A DNA stretch of 64,000 nucleotides from assembly GCA_029204225.1 (NCBI GenBank), contig CM055094.1, positions 66,362,536-66,426,535 of the forward strand. The letters run 5' to 3'. Shown in pieces: positions 11,825 to 26,500 of the stretch (position 1 is its first letter; every line of letters starts with the position of its first letter). Source of the DNA: Diphasiastrum complanatum. Lineage: Eukaryota > Streptophyta > Lycopodiopsida > Lycopodiales > Lycopodiaceae. The notes under the pieces are model-generated. The model was not told where the DNA came from, made no database searches, and saw nothing but the letters and a program-made list of their open reading frames with translations. Position numbers and translations under genes: made by a program.

Positions 11825-12245
11825 TTTTACGACACCATCATTATACATAAGATTTCATGATGGCAAGATCATTATTCTTGTATTTTATGTTGATGACATT
11901 ATTTTGAGTGGTAATGATCTAGATGGAATAAGAGATGTAAGAGTTGCATTATCCAAAGAGTTTAAAATGGTAGATCTCGGCCTATTGAGCTTCATTCTAG
12001 GAATAGAAGTCATAAGAGGATGTGATTTTAGCTTCATTTGTCAATCTAAGTAGGCTACATCCATCCTAGATAGATTTGGAATGAAGAATTGTAAAGGGAT
12101 TGAGACTCCAATGGAGCAACGTGTAAAAGCATCTATTGATGGTGATGAAGCATCCTATAGGACATCACTTTATATAGAAGGCTTATAGGCTCCTTGATAT
12201 ATTTAACTATAACTAGACCTGATCTTAGTTACAGTGTTGGAAAGT
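11825..12245 (+). pseudogene. second Copia relic, reverse transcriptase part
   Basis: Starting about 11825 the sequence returns to the reverse-transcriptase active site (FYVDDIILSGND near 11883), followed by FKMVDLGLLSFILGIEVIRG. A stop at 12051 and others near 12187 and 12198 interrupt it. It then reads TRPDLSYSVGKLSQFM and stops matching. The protein resembles the young Copia element at 38-44 kb more than the fragment before it, so a separate element was joined here. Confidence 0.8.
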
Positions 12246-12882
12246 TAAGCCAATTCATGTCCCTCATGTATGCAATGATCTCCACCAGGCCCGATCTTGC
12301 ATATATTGTCAACTCCTTGAGCCAATTCTGGCCAATCTTGAAATGATCCACTGGAAGGCTCTGCTTAGAGTCATCAAGTATGTTCGAGCTACAATGGACC
12401 TCTACATATGCTATGGAGAGACTGATCCATCTGATATCCATACACTACATGGATATACAGATGCGAATTGGGCAGGTGATGTCAACACAAGGATCTCCAC
12501 TTCTAAATTTGACTTCCTGCTCAACGGTGGTCCAATATTCTGGAATTTTCAAAAGCAAACCTCCATTGCAATGTCTTCGATAGAATCTAAATACATTGTA
12601 GCTTCACAAGCTTCCAAAGAGACAATCTGGTTGAGAAATTTATTGTTTGGCATTGGTCTTAGACAAAATGCTCTGACAATTATTCAGTGTGATAATCGAA
12701 ATGCTATTGCATTGTCGATCAATCCTAGAATTCTCAACAAGGAGATATGTCTGAAGTTTTGTAGAACATAGTATATGGCAGCTGACATATTTACAAAGGG
12801 ATTAAATCTGGAGGCACACAAGAACTTTTGTGCAATCTTGAATATGACAATCAAGGCATTCAAGGATCCATATTAAGGGGGG
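12246..12882 (+). pseudogene. third Copia relic, RT end, RNase H and polypurine tract
   Basis: At 12246-12330 the sequence repeats the block just read (ISTRPDLAYIVNSLSQFW after TRPDLSYSVGKLSQFM), so a third element was fused at a homologous point. It continues with the RNase H region (GYTDANWAGDVNTRISTSKF, IESKYIVASQASKETIWLRN, CDNRNAIALSINPRI) and ADIFTKGLN. The coding part ends before the purine tract TTAAGGGGGG at 12873-12882. TGTTGAATTT follows, as expected for the start of a 3' LTR. That LTR is broken at once by a long microsatellite. Confidence 0.8.
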
Positions 12883-12892
12883 TGTTGAATTT

Positions 12893-15278
<2,386 letters not shown>

Positions 15279-15332
<54 letters not shown>
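15279..15332. repeat. (TC)n microsatellite
   Basis: About 27 uninterrupted TC dinucleotides. Confidence 0.95.
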
Positions 15333-15335
<3 letters not shown>

Positions 15336-16148
15336 TAAATATCTCGACACTTTTATCTCCATAAGCCTTCATTCAACATAACCCTACTTGTAAAACTCAT
15401 AGCAACTTATTTGTGCTCCTAAAATCAGTTTTGATGTTTTTACAAAGGAAATGGACGCGCTCTTCATGCACAATTCTTATTTTTTTTGAGCATGTCCTCA
15501 GAAAAAATGATGGCAAAAAAAGATTCAAAAAAATAAAGAATATATGTGTTCATGTAGGGGAGGTCCAGCTCCTTGACCGCTTTGCAGTCAAAAGGGCCTT
15601 CTGCCTCAAGCTATGGCCCTAGGCCGAAGGCCCTTCTTTGGTAGAACCCCCTCGCCCCCCCCTCCTTCCAAAAGAAGAAGAAGAAGCTCTCTCTAACGTT
15701 CCACAATTCTGTCTAGAATGTTCTAAATAGATTTATGTACTACACATTTTCGAGTTTTCTAAGAAAGCAACTTGGTCTCACCAAGGTTAAGAAACTTCCA
15801 TTCTCTCCATCATTGGGTACATTCTCTCTCTAAATGTACAAGCCATAGTCACATTATTGGCATTAGATTTTTGTTGCTTTTGCGTGAATTGGTAAGTGCG
15901 TGTACATGTCTATCTATCGATGGATGTCATTGATAGTTTTGATCTGATTTGACATGGTGGAGTAAGATCTCAAATATCATGTCCTCCATTTGTAGATTTG
16001 AAAATTGCAACAAAAGTATACACTTTGTGCTTGAATATTTCAAAGAGTTACTACACTATTCTATTATGTGAAGAAAATGATAAGGGGAAGGAAATCAGCC
16101 AAAAGAATCCCAACTCTGATATATCTTTGAGAATAGAGTTCCGTGTAA

Positions 16149-16150
<2 letters not shown>
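15333..16150. other. no gene recognised
   Basis: AT-rich, short ORFs only. A short AAG run lies at 15672-15686. Confidence 0.4.

Positions 16151-16224
<74 letters not shown>
16151..16224. repeat. compound (GT)n(GA)n microsatellite
   Basis: GT repeats pass directly into GA repeats without an interruption. Confidence 0.95.
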
Positions 16225-16227
<3 letters not shown>

Positions 16228-17991
16228 TGCCAGCAATTCTGCTGATTTTTGTGTTCTTGCTACTGCTGTCGTTGGTGGTTTTCTCTTCACCCAGCTGCGA
16301 TCCCGAGTGCTATCTCCCAGCTCCCTCCTCCTACCGGTGCAGATCAGAAAGAGTGGATATTTTGTATATTTGGCGTGATCGACCCAGCTAAAATTCCCAG
16401 TACGGAGACGATTGTGTGCTTGATATGACGGCAATCATCCAGAAGCTGTGCTGCTCAGAAGGTGACCACTAATGTAACAGTTAGCACTGAGTTGGTTTAT
16501 AGTACGATTGATGCTGGCTCATGGTTTTTTCTTTTCATCACCCTTGAAGTTTCGATTGTCATAGAGGCGTGATGTACACGAGTATAACATTCTGGCGGAT
16601 ATAGATTTGCAATCTAAGCTGAAATTTGGGTTTATATGGTTGTGAGCTGCAGCTATGGAGAGCCATTTGGTGAGGTGTAAATATGCTGAGAGACAGCTGC
16701 CGCGAACAGGATCAGCCGCAAAGTGTATCTATTGGTTGACCTGTTGTACTTTTGTTCCTAATCAGTATATCAATAGTGGTCTAGCTACGAGACAGTTTCA
16801 TACTTCCAAATCTCAAACCAACAAGAGTTCGCCTGGTTTAGACACAAAGGGGACTAACTGCATTTCATAAAATGGACTTACTTCCCATATCGGTCTACCT
16901 ACTTCAATAGCAGCATAAGGCTGTTTTTTTTGTCGTAGCCACAGTAAGTGTATTATCGAGAATATGCACAATTATCTCTGTGTGATAGACAGCGAAAGAG
17001 ATAAAGGAATTAAAAGACAGCAGGATAGAGAACTAAAGATCAGAATTCCAACTCTATTGAACAATATGGGGCAGCATCAAACTATGTGAACTTAAAAGTG
17101 TACTGACAGGCCTAGATATGAAGCTAGCCCCCAATTTGTAAAGTTCACGTGAGAAAAAGTATCAATAAATGGGGCGTTTAAGCACTTGGAAAACATCATA
17201 GCAAGACTATAGCTTCTCATGAACTCAAAAGGAAAACTTTATTTCGAGCTTAGGAAAGACAACCAAGGACTCTTATCAAACACTTGTTGGTTCTTGTTAA
17301 TCCAAATCAAGAATAGCATGCAGATATCTCATAACATATCAAGGTAAGATGAACAGGTAATATATGATCAGCAAAGAAGACTCTTTCAAGAGATAGCTTA
17401 GGAGGTTTCCAGCATATACAATGCTCTTCCATAAATTCTCTCTACAAAGAAAAAAAAGATAATCAAAAGTCCAATTATCTAGCTTATACAATGGACACTT
17501 TTGCATATTTGACATATGATCATTTAGTTTTTAGTGACAAAGAGCCTATGATCAGGCCGTATGTAAAGGAATTAAAGTTGCCAATTGAGATTTTCCCAAT
17601 GTTGTGAAACCAATCCTTCCATTGTTCCATTGTTTATGGCAATCAAATATGCTCCACTTGTTCTGAAGCATTTAAAAAAAAATTCAGTTCTTGTGAAGAA
17701 TGTCCGTTTCAAGTGTAGTTGTGAAATTTCTAGTGTATTATGTGAATTCTTTACTTTGGTATATGATTTGTTTAAGAATCTCTTTTCCTTCTTAAATAAG
17801 CTTTTTTGAGGATTCACTTTGGGATAGAGATCTCGTAGGTCTGAGATTGGTATGAAACCTTTCATGGCTAGTGAGTGACTCACTTATGGGTGCTTTGTGT
17901 GAGTTGCTTTAGAGCAACATAAAATTACCTCTAGTAGTGATTGATCCCTTATAGAGGGGTATAGAGGTTGGGAAGGTAAAGATATTCCATG
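16225..17991. other. no gene recognised; may hold the 3' end of the LINE relic
   Basis: I see no convincing gene. A minus-strand stretch at 17572-17883 could be a decayed downstream part of the LINE ORF2, since it follows the thumb region in order, but its similarity is too weak to call. Confidence 0.35.
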
Positions 17992-18630
17992 TTAGGAAGC
18001 ATTATTTCCCATCCTAAAGGAAGATTTGAGGGTGGACACAACAAACATGTTGGCAAATGATTCTATTGTCGAGAATATTGACATAAGGCAAATCGAGACT
18101 GAATTGAGTATATGCTTGAACACAATAACACGAGCAAGAAAGGAGAGGAATCGGAAATCCCATTGCGATATTTCATTTTTGAGGAAATCTATGAACAAGA
18201 TGAATTCATGTGTAGGAGTTAGTCTATGAACCCCAAAGGAAAACTGGGAAACTAATCATAGAGCCATGAGAGATGATTTTGAGCCCTAATTCGATTCAAT
18301 TATCAATTACGTGGATCATTATTTTTGAGTAATAGTATATTCGATTTGGTTTTAAAAGTTTACAATAGAAGAGGGGGGCAACTATAGAATTTTGGGATGC
18401 TCGAAAGCAATGCATTAACTCTCAATCAACATATGGAGAGCTGAAATATCATCAGCAAAAATAAGATTGGTAGCCAAGGGGAGAGGAGATTCTCATTATC
18501 AATTTTTTTTTTGGTAAAAGCATTTTAAGTTGATAAACGAGGGTCTCAATGACAATGGAAAATAGGAGAGGGGAAAGATGACATCCTTGCCTTGTTCCGC
18601 ATTTAATCTTAAGGAGTTCCAGCATTGCAA
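17992..18630 (-). pseudogene. L1-type LINE reverse transcriptase relic
   Basis: On the minus strand 18560-18630 reads KCGTRQGCHLSPLLFSIVIE, the conserved LINE RT block normally written G.RQGCPLSP. NLIFADDISALH follows at 18440-18460, with FADD as the catalytic motif. Further down, 17992-18198 reads WDFRFLSFLARVIVFKHILN and SVSICLMSIF, matching the thumb region of plant L1 ORF2 (LS..GR..LIK.VL......MS.F). Frameshifts separate the pieces. Endonuclease and tail are not visible. Confidence 0.75.
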
Positions 18631-21579
18631 CATTTAAGAAATCCTAGGCGAACTTGAGTGGTACAATGCCCTAACTAGATTACTGAAGGATGGAAAAATT
18701 GAAAAACATTTGCAACATTTAAATGTATATTCTTAATCATTTTTTTCCAATGCTTTTACCAAACCAATGCAGAGGATTAGGGTCTCATATGAGTCATGAA
18801 TGTCCATTAGGTCATGTCTATATGTTCAATATCATAATGGTGTCCATGATGTTATGACTTTTATGAATCAAAATTGTTCACTGTAGATAATTGTTAAAGT
18901 AACTCGTGTTAGTGTGCCCCATAAGACTCCAAGGGATGACACTCCCAAAAGTCCCAAAGCAAGAGGAACTCAAGGACTATAAGACTCCAACCTATGGTGA
19001 GCCAGTCAAGTAGTTACAAGTCATGAGCTAGCTCTGGAGCTCGAGTCATGGCCTAGTCATCTCTTGGGACCCATGTCTAGGAGCTAAGCTGATTTGAGAC
19101 AACTTGCGGGATTCACATCCGGGAGCTAGACTGATTTTGCTTGGCTTGCCAGGCTTAATCGACAAAATCAAATCTAAGTCCAAAAAAGTGTGCTTTACCA
19201 AACATCGCTATATTCCATAACAAAGAGGGCGCATCGAATCACAACAAAACTATAAGGGGAGTTACGTAGACAGAAACTTGGGAAGGTCAACCAACGCTAG
19301 GAATCTAAATGCCAGGTCTCAGCTCCCTCTACTAGCATGAGCCAAGCCCCAAGACCAATTAGTCTATGTATGAATGCAACCTCTTCCAAATTTAATAAAG
19401 TTGATTTTTGAGTATGATTACCATATCAGTTTTGCCTACGAAACTGATCCAAGTGGAAGGACTCTTACTACAACCTTTTTGCGTCACTGGTTCTAAGGGT
19501 CCACGTCATCGACATGTGGCCTGCAGCTATGCCATTTGGTCAGTGTGGCAACCACTATGCCTTGGGATTTCATGAGTGACTTGTTACCTTTTGGAAACGG
19601 ATTCTGAGTTGGCTTTTGAGTTGGCTGGAATTTTCATTTTCCTAAATCTGAATGGTTAGGCTGGTTGCATTGGCTTTTTAAGTGAGTTCATGTTGGATGA
19701 ATGTTAGACTTAAGCGCGTCTTGGGGAAAATGCTCAAGTCCCGGCACCTCCCAATGCCCTTTGAGGTGCCGGCGCTACAATAACTCCAGACTCTGGGTAA
19801 GGCTCGACATCGAGTCAATGTTTGAGAATCTTGTAGCTTTTTTGGAAGTGGTGTTTGGGAACAATATTGATAAGGCCTTTTGTCATCTTATTTGAAAAAT
19901 GATATCCTTTGGTAGTTGTTTTTGTTGAACTCAAAAGCTAATTTTCCAATTTCACCCAAAATTCAATAAATATATAAGAGAGTATCCCATTTGGTCATGG
20001 TATTTTGCTATGATTAAGGGCTTATGTTCCCTTTTCTAGATCTTCTCTTGTGAATGATGCATCCAACATCTAATATTAGTATCTATTCTTGATTCAACTG
20101 CAACTTCACCTAAGGGGTGAGGTCAAAATTGCTAGTCACAACTCCACAATAATGATAAATAGATCTATTATGTTTCTTGTTGAGGTGATTGCTTTGTCAT
20201 TTTTGTGAATGATACAAAAGCTATTGGGTCCATGTCTCTTCTTTAAACCTTGAAATAACAAGATATAGCCATAAAATAACATGAACACCTTCTTCAATAA
20301 AGAATATCACTTCTTATGGCTAACCAACCTATTGATTCAAAAGGTCTTTTGTCTATCCCCACCTGTATAGGCTTCTACTCCTCTCTATATTGTGGTTTTA
20401 CTCCCCTAGGTGAATGATCCATTTGTAATAAACCTATATTTGAATTCAATCTTACATCTCTTACTGGAGTCTGAACTTTTCTCTTTTGACATACACTGTA
20501 CTGGTTGTGCTCATGTTTATATCACTTCCTCAACAACTACACCCTATTTGAGGCCTTCACAAAATTTTGGGTACCCCTTGGAAGAACATTGTGTTTTATT
20601 CAATGTCTTTTCTGTGAATATAGATGACATATTCTTCAAGACCTCGAAGCTACTTTCCCCTTGTATGCTAGGGTTGGAGTCCATGGCACCAAGTCCCTAA
20701 CCACGGAAAATCTTATTAAAAGTTTACTTTTGATACATTTTTTGCATCCACTCTCAATATTAGATTCAACAGCATTGTGAAATACTCTTGATGTCGCCCT
20801 TAAAATGTAAGATAGTCTTACATGCAAAGATTACTAAAAGTATAAATTCAATAATGTAAAAACAATCATTACACAAATCACACTACATGGAAAATAGGTC
20901 CTAAGTTACCACATTACATCAATCATTCATACATGCTTGGGGTATATGTTAGAAGAGTGTGCGTGCCTCAAGGTAGCCATATGATCCACATAATTGAAAA
21001 AATGTTATTTGCAGAGGGAATCAATACTATTTGGTGCGATTTTTTTTTTTTGAGTCAATGAATTTTTGAAATTGCATGTACGTATGCAAAAAAAATTGCT
21101 TAGTGAGACATAACCCCGAAAAGAACATTTTATAGCACTTCAAAGTACCATTTTCAAGTTGTGAAAATTGATGGATACTCGTGACAAATGGATGCACCAT
21201 TCACCCTAGGCAATCACCTTTAGCTTAAAAGGAAACAAAAGTGACTACGGTGTGGCCCACGGCATTATCAACATATTGTGCACACTAAATCTAATCTACT
21301 TATTATTTACGTCAGAATTTTTGATTCGGTCTTTGAGCATTCTAGAAAGCTGTTGGCTTTCACTGACCTGGTAGTAATGGTCCTCAGCTTTCCCCTCATG
21401 GTATTTCTAACTGCTTTTAGTGTGGTCACTTTCTGCTCTACTTCAACCTTCAGCATATTAGTTGCATAGGTTCTTGCCTTTGGCCTAGTGACGTAGCATC
21501 TCTAATATTTCCTTTACTTTGGCCCAATAGTGATGCAATATACAATGAACCACTAATTCATTATAGGCTACATAGCTAC
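18631..21579. other. no gene recognised
   Basis: Nearly 3 kb without a coding signal I can defend. It contains a perfect 10-bp hairpin at 19741-19772 (listed separately) and short low-complexity runs. Confidence 0.4.
19741..19772. repeat. perfect 10-bp stem hairpin
   Basis: CCGGCACCTC at 19741-19750 pairs exactly with GAGGTGCCGG at 19763-19772 across a 12-base loop, in otherwise AT-rich DNA. It could be an element end, but no CTRR follows at the distance expected for a Helitron. Confidence 0.6.
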
Positions 21580-22602
21580 CATAATTCCAAGTGCCGTTGT
21601 ACGGCACCCGTACAGGTGTCACGGAGAAAAAATTCACGGCACCCACGGCACTTTTCGTATAAATAAATATGTAAATAAATAAATAATTGAGTTTTTTCAC
21701 CAAAAAAACTCAAAAAAGGCATTTTGTGAAGTGTACTAGCAATGCTGTTACTGTTCTGTGATTGAAAAGAGCTGAGGTCAATTGCCGATTGATTGATCTG
21801 GTCCTGCTTAGAAGGATGTATTTGAAAGGTTCTGGAACCATGTTTCATTTGAAAATTTGACATTCCTAACAATTGAAACCATCAATAAGGTGACAATAAG
21901 TGGATTTACACTGATGGGGGTTGTGTTCCATGGAGAAGCGATGCAGCTCTCAATAAACTTTGGGGAGTTGCAACTTGCAAGATACATTCGGTGGGCTTCA
22001 GATTTGAGTGTCCCCCTCCGCTGCCATAATAGTTTTGTTGGATACGTAAAATAAAGTGAGGTTGAGATGTCAAATAAAAAACATGCACCTTCACACAGGT
22101 TGATCAGATTCCTATATTGGAACAAACAAACTCTGAAAGAAATTAGACTACAAGAGTCAATAAGCTTCCTGCTCTGAAGAACAGATAGGAGTTTAGGTGT
22201 ATCAATGCTCATCAAACAGTAGCAGGTTAGCAATGCTCAGAAATTTTACATTCCACAAAGTATTTGATTAATCATGGTAGACATGAAACAGGCAGCAGAT
22301 AGGCCCTGACTTGTAGTGATTAATTTATAGAATATTGATCTTAGTGTACTTCAGAAAAAGTTCAAGTCGTGAGAGCTTTAAAGATTTGGATTGAGAACTC
22401 TGAAATAATTGTAGAATAAAATACATATCAGTTCTTACAGCAAAGAAAATAAGTGGCAGCACAGAACAGCTAATAGATCAATACTCATTCGTTCTGTAAC
22501 AGAAAAAAAAGAAAACTTTAAAAGTACCGTGGCACGGCACTTGTGCCATACCACGGCACACGTGTCGTGCCGTCCCAGGGCACTGGTGCCGTGGGAACCA
22601 TG
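21580..22602. mobile_element. non-autonomous hAT-like element with GC-rich subterminal palindromes
   Basis: The left end is CATAATTCCAAGTGCCG and the right end, reverse-complemented, is CATGGTTCCCACGGCAC. Flanking 8-mers are ATAGCTAC (21572-21579) and GTAGCTAC (22603-22610), a 7/8 match. An 8-bp duplication with CA-starting inverted ends points to the hAT superfamily. Both ends carry clusters of GTGCCGTG/CACGGCAC words in direct and inverted order, as expected for transposase-binding repeats. The interior has no transposase. Its ORFs (21857-22054 on plus, 21808-22233 on minus) are not recognised and could be captured sequence. Confidence 0.7.
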
Positions 22603-23581
22603 GTAGCTACTAAAATCGATTGTTTAACATGTACTATATTTCACAGTGGCTACAAATTCCAAGTCTCTTCAAGAAACTTTATCTTACTGTATTCACGGTA
22701 GGAAAGCAGTAACTTTTACTTGTTTCTTCACATCTCGTCAGCATAAACATACTCTTATGTGTTGGGCATTCAAGCAAGCCATTTAATATTAACAATCTCG
22801 AGTATTATGCATGAAGGGCAGATCATTTATCCATATAAAGCACCACACTTAAGGGCTGGCAAAGTCCATGTCCCTGTTTATGGAACTCTCAAAATTGATT
22901 TTGCTTGCAGGCCTAGAGCCACAAGACGAAACATCAGATTCATAACTCTTAACAGTGAGTTGAATGCCTTTTATGTTGCTTTCATCAACTTACATGGGCA
23001 TGCAAAACTAGCTCACAACTTTCTTAGATTGGGCAGGCATGAAATGAGGGCAGCGAGATGCTATTTGCTTGAGCTCAAATTAAAAGGCCATATTTGTTCT
23101 TTTCCATTCAAATTGGACAAACACAGACATCTTAATTACACATTCCATGTATGATGTCACTAGTTTGTAAGGTTCAAATAGAGATGCCATACTAAAAACT
23201 ACAATAAATGCATTTCCTGCATTAGGAGGTTGTCTGCACCAAGTTTGAAACTTGAATTTAATACTCAGCCGTATGGATGGTTTAGAAACAGAGGTTTTGG
23301 TCTCATATAGTTAGCTAATCCAAAACTGAAGACTCGAACAAATGCTTTTGAACAACAAGGAACAAACTCCCTAAAAGGCTTCACATCTTGCTAAGTGACC
23401 TGATTGACAAGGTACAGTAGATCTAACTGCAGGAGCTTGTCTTCAAGAGATCTTTTGGCAAAACATTACTACCAGAAAGTGTCAAAATGGTTTCAAAATG
23501 CTGTGAATTGCCACTTGTAATCAGGTACTTGTATTTCAAATAGACATGACTAACAAAGCACAGGCTTTGAAGATCTAACAA
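22603..23581. other. 3' flank and probable 3' UTR of the AP endonuclease gene
   Basis: The last exon ends at 23582 on the minus strand, so its 3' UTR lies here. A plus-strand ORF at 22759-23154 (131 codons) has no recognisable family and no supporting context, so I do not call it. Confidence 0.45.
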
Positions 23582-26500
23582 TCACAGTTTCAAAATAAGC
23601 CCAATTGGGCAATGGTCGCTTCCACCCACATGCGGAGAGGTGTATGAATCATGAACCTGGTCTGCAATCGAGCTGGACACGAGGAAATAATCAAGGCGCC
23701 AACCTGCAAGAAAATATCAAGGCAGTAATTATCTGAAAGTAGCTTTACCTCAAGGGAGCCAGCACGGATAGTCAAGCTGAAACAGTTATAAAAGACATAA
23801 CCAGCCCTGCATGCTATGTGCGAGTGTTTTACCCTTGTTCCGAGGCCGAGCTCCCGAACGATATCCCCAGTAAGTATAAGCCACTGCATTGGGATGCTGC
23901 CTTCTAAAAGTATCTAATAAGCCTTGTTTTAAAAACTGAGATTCAAATGATAACCTTTCTCCATCTGTAAATCCAGCACTCCGGCGATTTCCCTGCAACA
24001 TAGATAACGTATAAAATATCAAAGACAACTCAAAGAAACTTCTTCAATGTTGATTTCCCATTGCAAACTTACGTAAATAAAAGCTAAAAACTATTTTTGC
24101 TCAACCTCTAAGCCAACCAACCACATTTAGAAAATCCTCCATATTAAGAATTTCAATAGAAGCTCAAGAAGCCTCTAGTAGAAAACTAAACACACCGCAA
24201 TCCAAGCTTTGGCACCAAGGATAAAGGTCTGGGTCATTGGCACTTAACATGCACTATGCAGTAGAAGATACTTACATTAGGATCATGGATATCTATCTCT
24301 TGATAGGCACAGTTCAAATCACCAGTCAGCACTACAGGCTTTCTTTTTTCCAGTTCCTGCCCAAAAAGACGAGCACATTTGTCAATATTCGGAAAAAAGT
24401 TGCCCTTTGCCATGTAATAAGTAGGACAGTTTTGCAACGCCTCAAATATCTGTCAGATAAAAATTGTATTGCTATGACTCTTTAGATGTAACATCATGTG
24501 AATGAGAAAGCCTTGCACTATGAAGTTAACCAATAGTCATATGAACAAACATGTAACATAGATGGTGTAAATGCTCTTTAGTCCCAGTAGACCGTGAGCT
24601 GAGTTCCACTCTTGGCCAAATTCAACGCTGGCCATTGCTCTTGTTGATAATAATGACTAAAGAAGCTCAACCACCATTAACAATAGAATTGGTAATCTAA
24701 AGCCTTGCAAGCACATGTAACATACAGACTTTAAAACCCTCTACTCAAAAAGAAATAAAGTATTTACATTTTATTCAGATGCAGCAGAAATGTGGGTATG
24801 TTCACGTGTTATGAATGCATATGTCCATCACCCAATAGAAAACAAAAGTTTCAGCAGCACAAACAGGTAATATGCACATCACTGTAAGCAAAATAAAGTA
24901 TTTGCAATGAGCTATTGAATATATTTAATAAGGTGTTGCACAGCTTACTTTCAAGTAAGAGCTGAAAGCAGGATCCCATTGTGTTGTTCTGTATACCTGC
25001 TTTGAAAATCAAAAACTAGCAGCATTAACCAAAATAGAATATCTGCCTTCAACTAAAAGACTTCGGTAAAGTTTACAGTTGAGAAACCCATCAAATGTTG
25101 AAAGCTAGCCAAAGAAGCTACTAACTACGCAACTATGTATATAATGGACAAAAGCGAGATGATGTGAAAAGTTATAATAGTCCCTCAAGGTTCCAGGTTA
25201 GATGGAAAATACATTTCAGCTAATATACAAAAATCCAAACATCCTGTTCACATTCTCAAGGCTCAAAATCTAAGCAGAACTGCTCCTCTATTTCAAAATG
25301 TAAGGAGACAGCACCTTTCACTTCATGCTGTTCACCCACAAAGACAATGCCCAAGCATAGGTGCAGGTCCATGAGCCAACATACCTCCACATTACACCTT
25401 TCATACAATTGTATAGCTGAACAAAGTGCTAATTTGCGTGCAATCCCTTGTCCAAAGGTGAGGGCAGCACTAAAGAACCCCTACAAAGTGCTAGTTTGCT
25501 TGCAATCCCTTGTCCAAGATGAAGGGCAGACCGAATCACAATGGGCCTTTTTCGGCGGGGGATTGGTCCAGCCAAAAAGTCCTCAAAGGGTCAAGGGGCC
25601 TCACCTTTGATGGTGGTTAGGCCTACGTGGATAGCAGAGGCATCACCACACTGCATGCTTGAATCCCACAGCAGAAACGTGCATCAATTCCTAAACTCGG
25701 AGTATCCGCGCATAAGCTCCGACAGTATACCGATCAGTTCGTCGCATACTCCTTTAGCATGGCAGTTCGAGATACATTGCCTTCATTGTGATTCATGAAA
25801 GAGTTTCAAATCGGTTGAGCTCTCCAGTGAGATTTACAAGTTCTTGAGTGATCCTCCAAGCTGGTATTGATGGGAGAGAATGAAAAAGGGAGAGTGTGAG
25901 AGTGTTGCATGCTAATAAGTGTCTTGCAAGGGAGAGTACACTTGATTGTGAGGAGTAGGTTGTATTGAGAGAGATGCATGTGATGAGTGTTGATAAGGTT
26001 GCTTGTCTCTTGTTATGGGATGGATATAGTTTACAGTGTGTGATCTTTATGAAGAGTTTGTTAGTGTGAGAGTGCCTGCTGATCCAGAACTGGATAGATA
26101 CTTCAAACACTGAGGTTCCTACGCCCTTGACTGATCGAATCCAGAGCCTTCGATCCACAGGCTTAAGACCTGCTAATCTCCAAGCTATGGAGCTGTAGCT
26201 CGCAATCATCTGGGAGCCCACTCATATCCAGACTACATAAATGTAGTGCCTGTCCACGCGACCCTGCTACGTGCCTGTAAGCATATCATCTACCTCAGGG
26301 GCAGTCGCTGATATATCCTCATGAAGAAGAGGTAAACCTCATCCATTGCCACAAGCAGATCCATGGATGAATACACCCCACCTGCACTGGTTCTGAGTAT
26401 TTGATCACTGACAGACGATCTGAACAAGGTTGCTATGTGTTGAGAGCTGTTACATACATATCTCTGTCTGTAATACTTCGTTTAGAGTTGGGAATATAGC

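Noticed and set aside
19741-19772. Helitron 3' end
   Set aside because: The hairpin is perfect, but no CTRR follows within the expected ten or so bases and no Helitron coding is nearby upstream.
22759-23154. 131-codon plus-strand ORF behind the AP endonuclease gene
   Set aside because: No recognisable motif, antisense to the expected 3' UTR, and the length is possible by chance in this composition.
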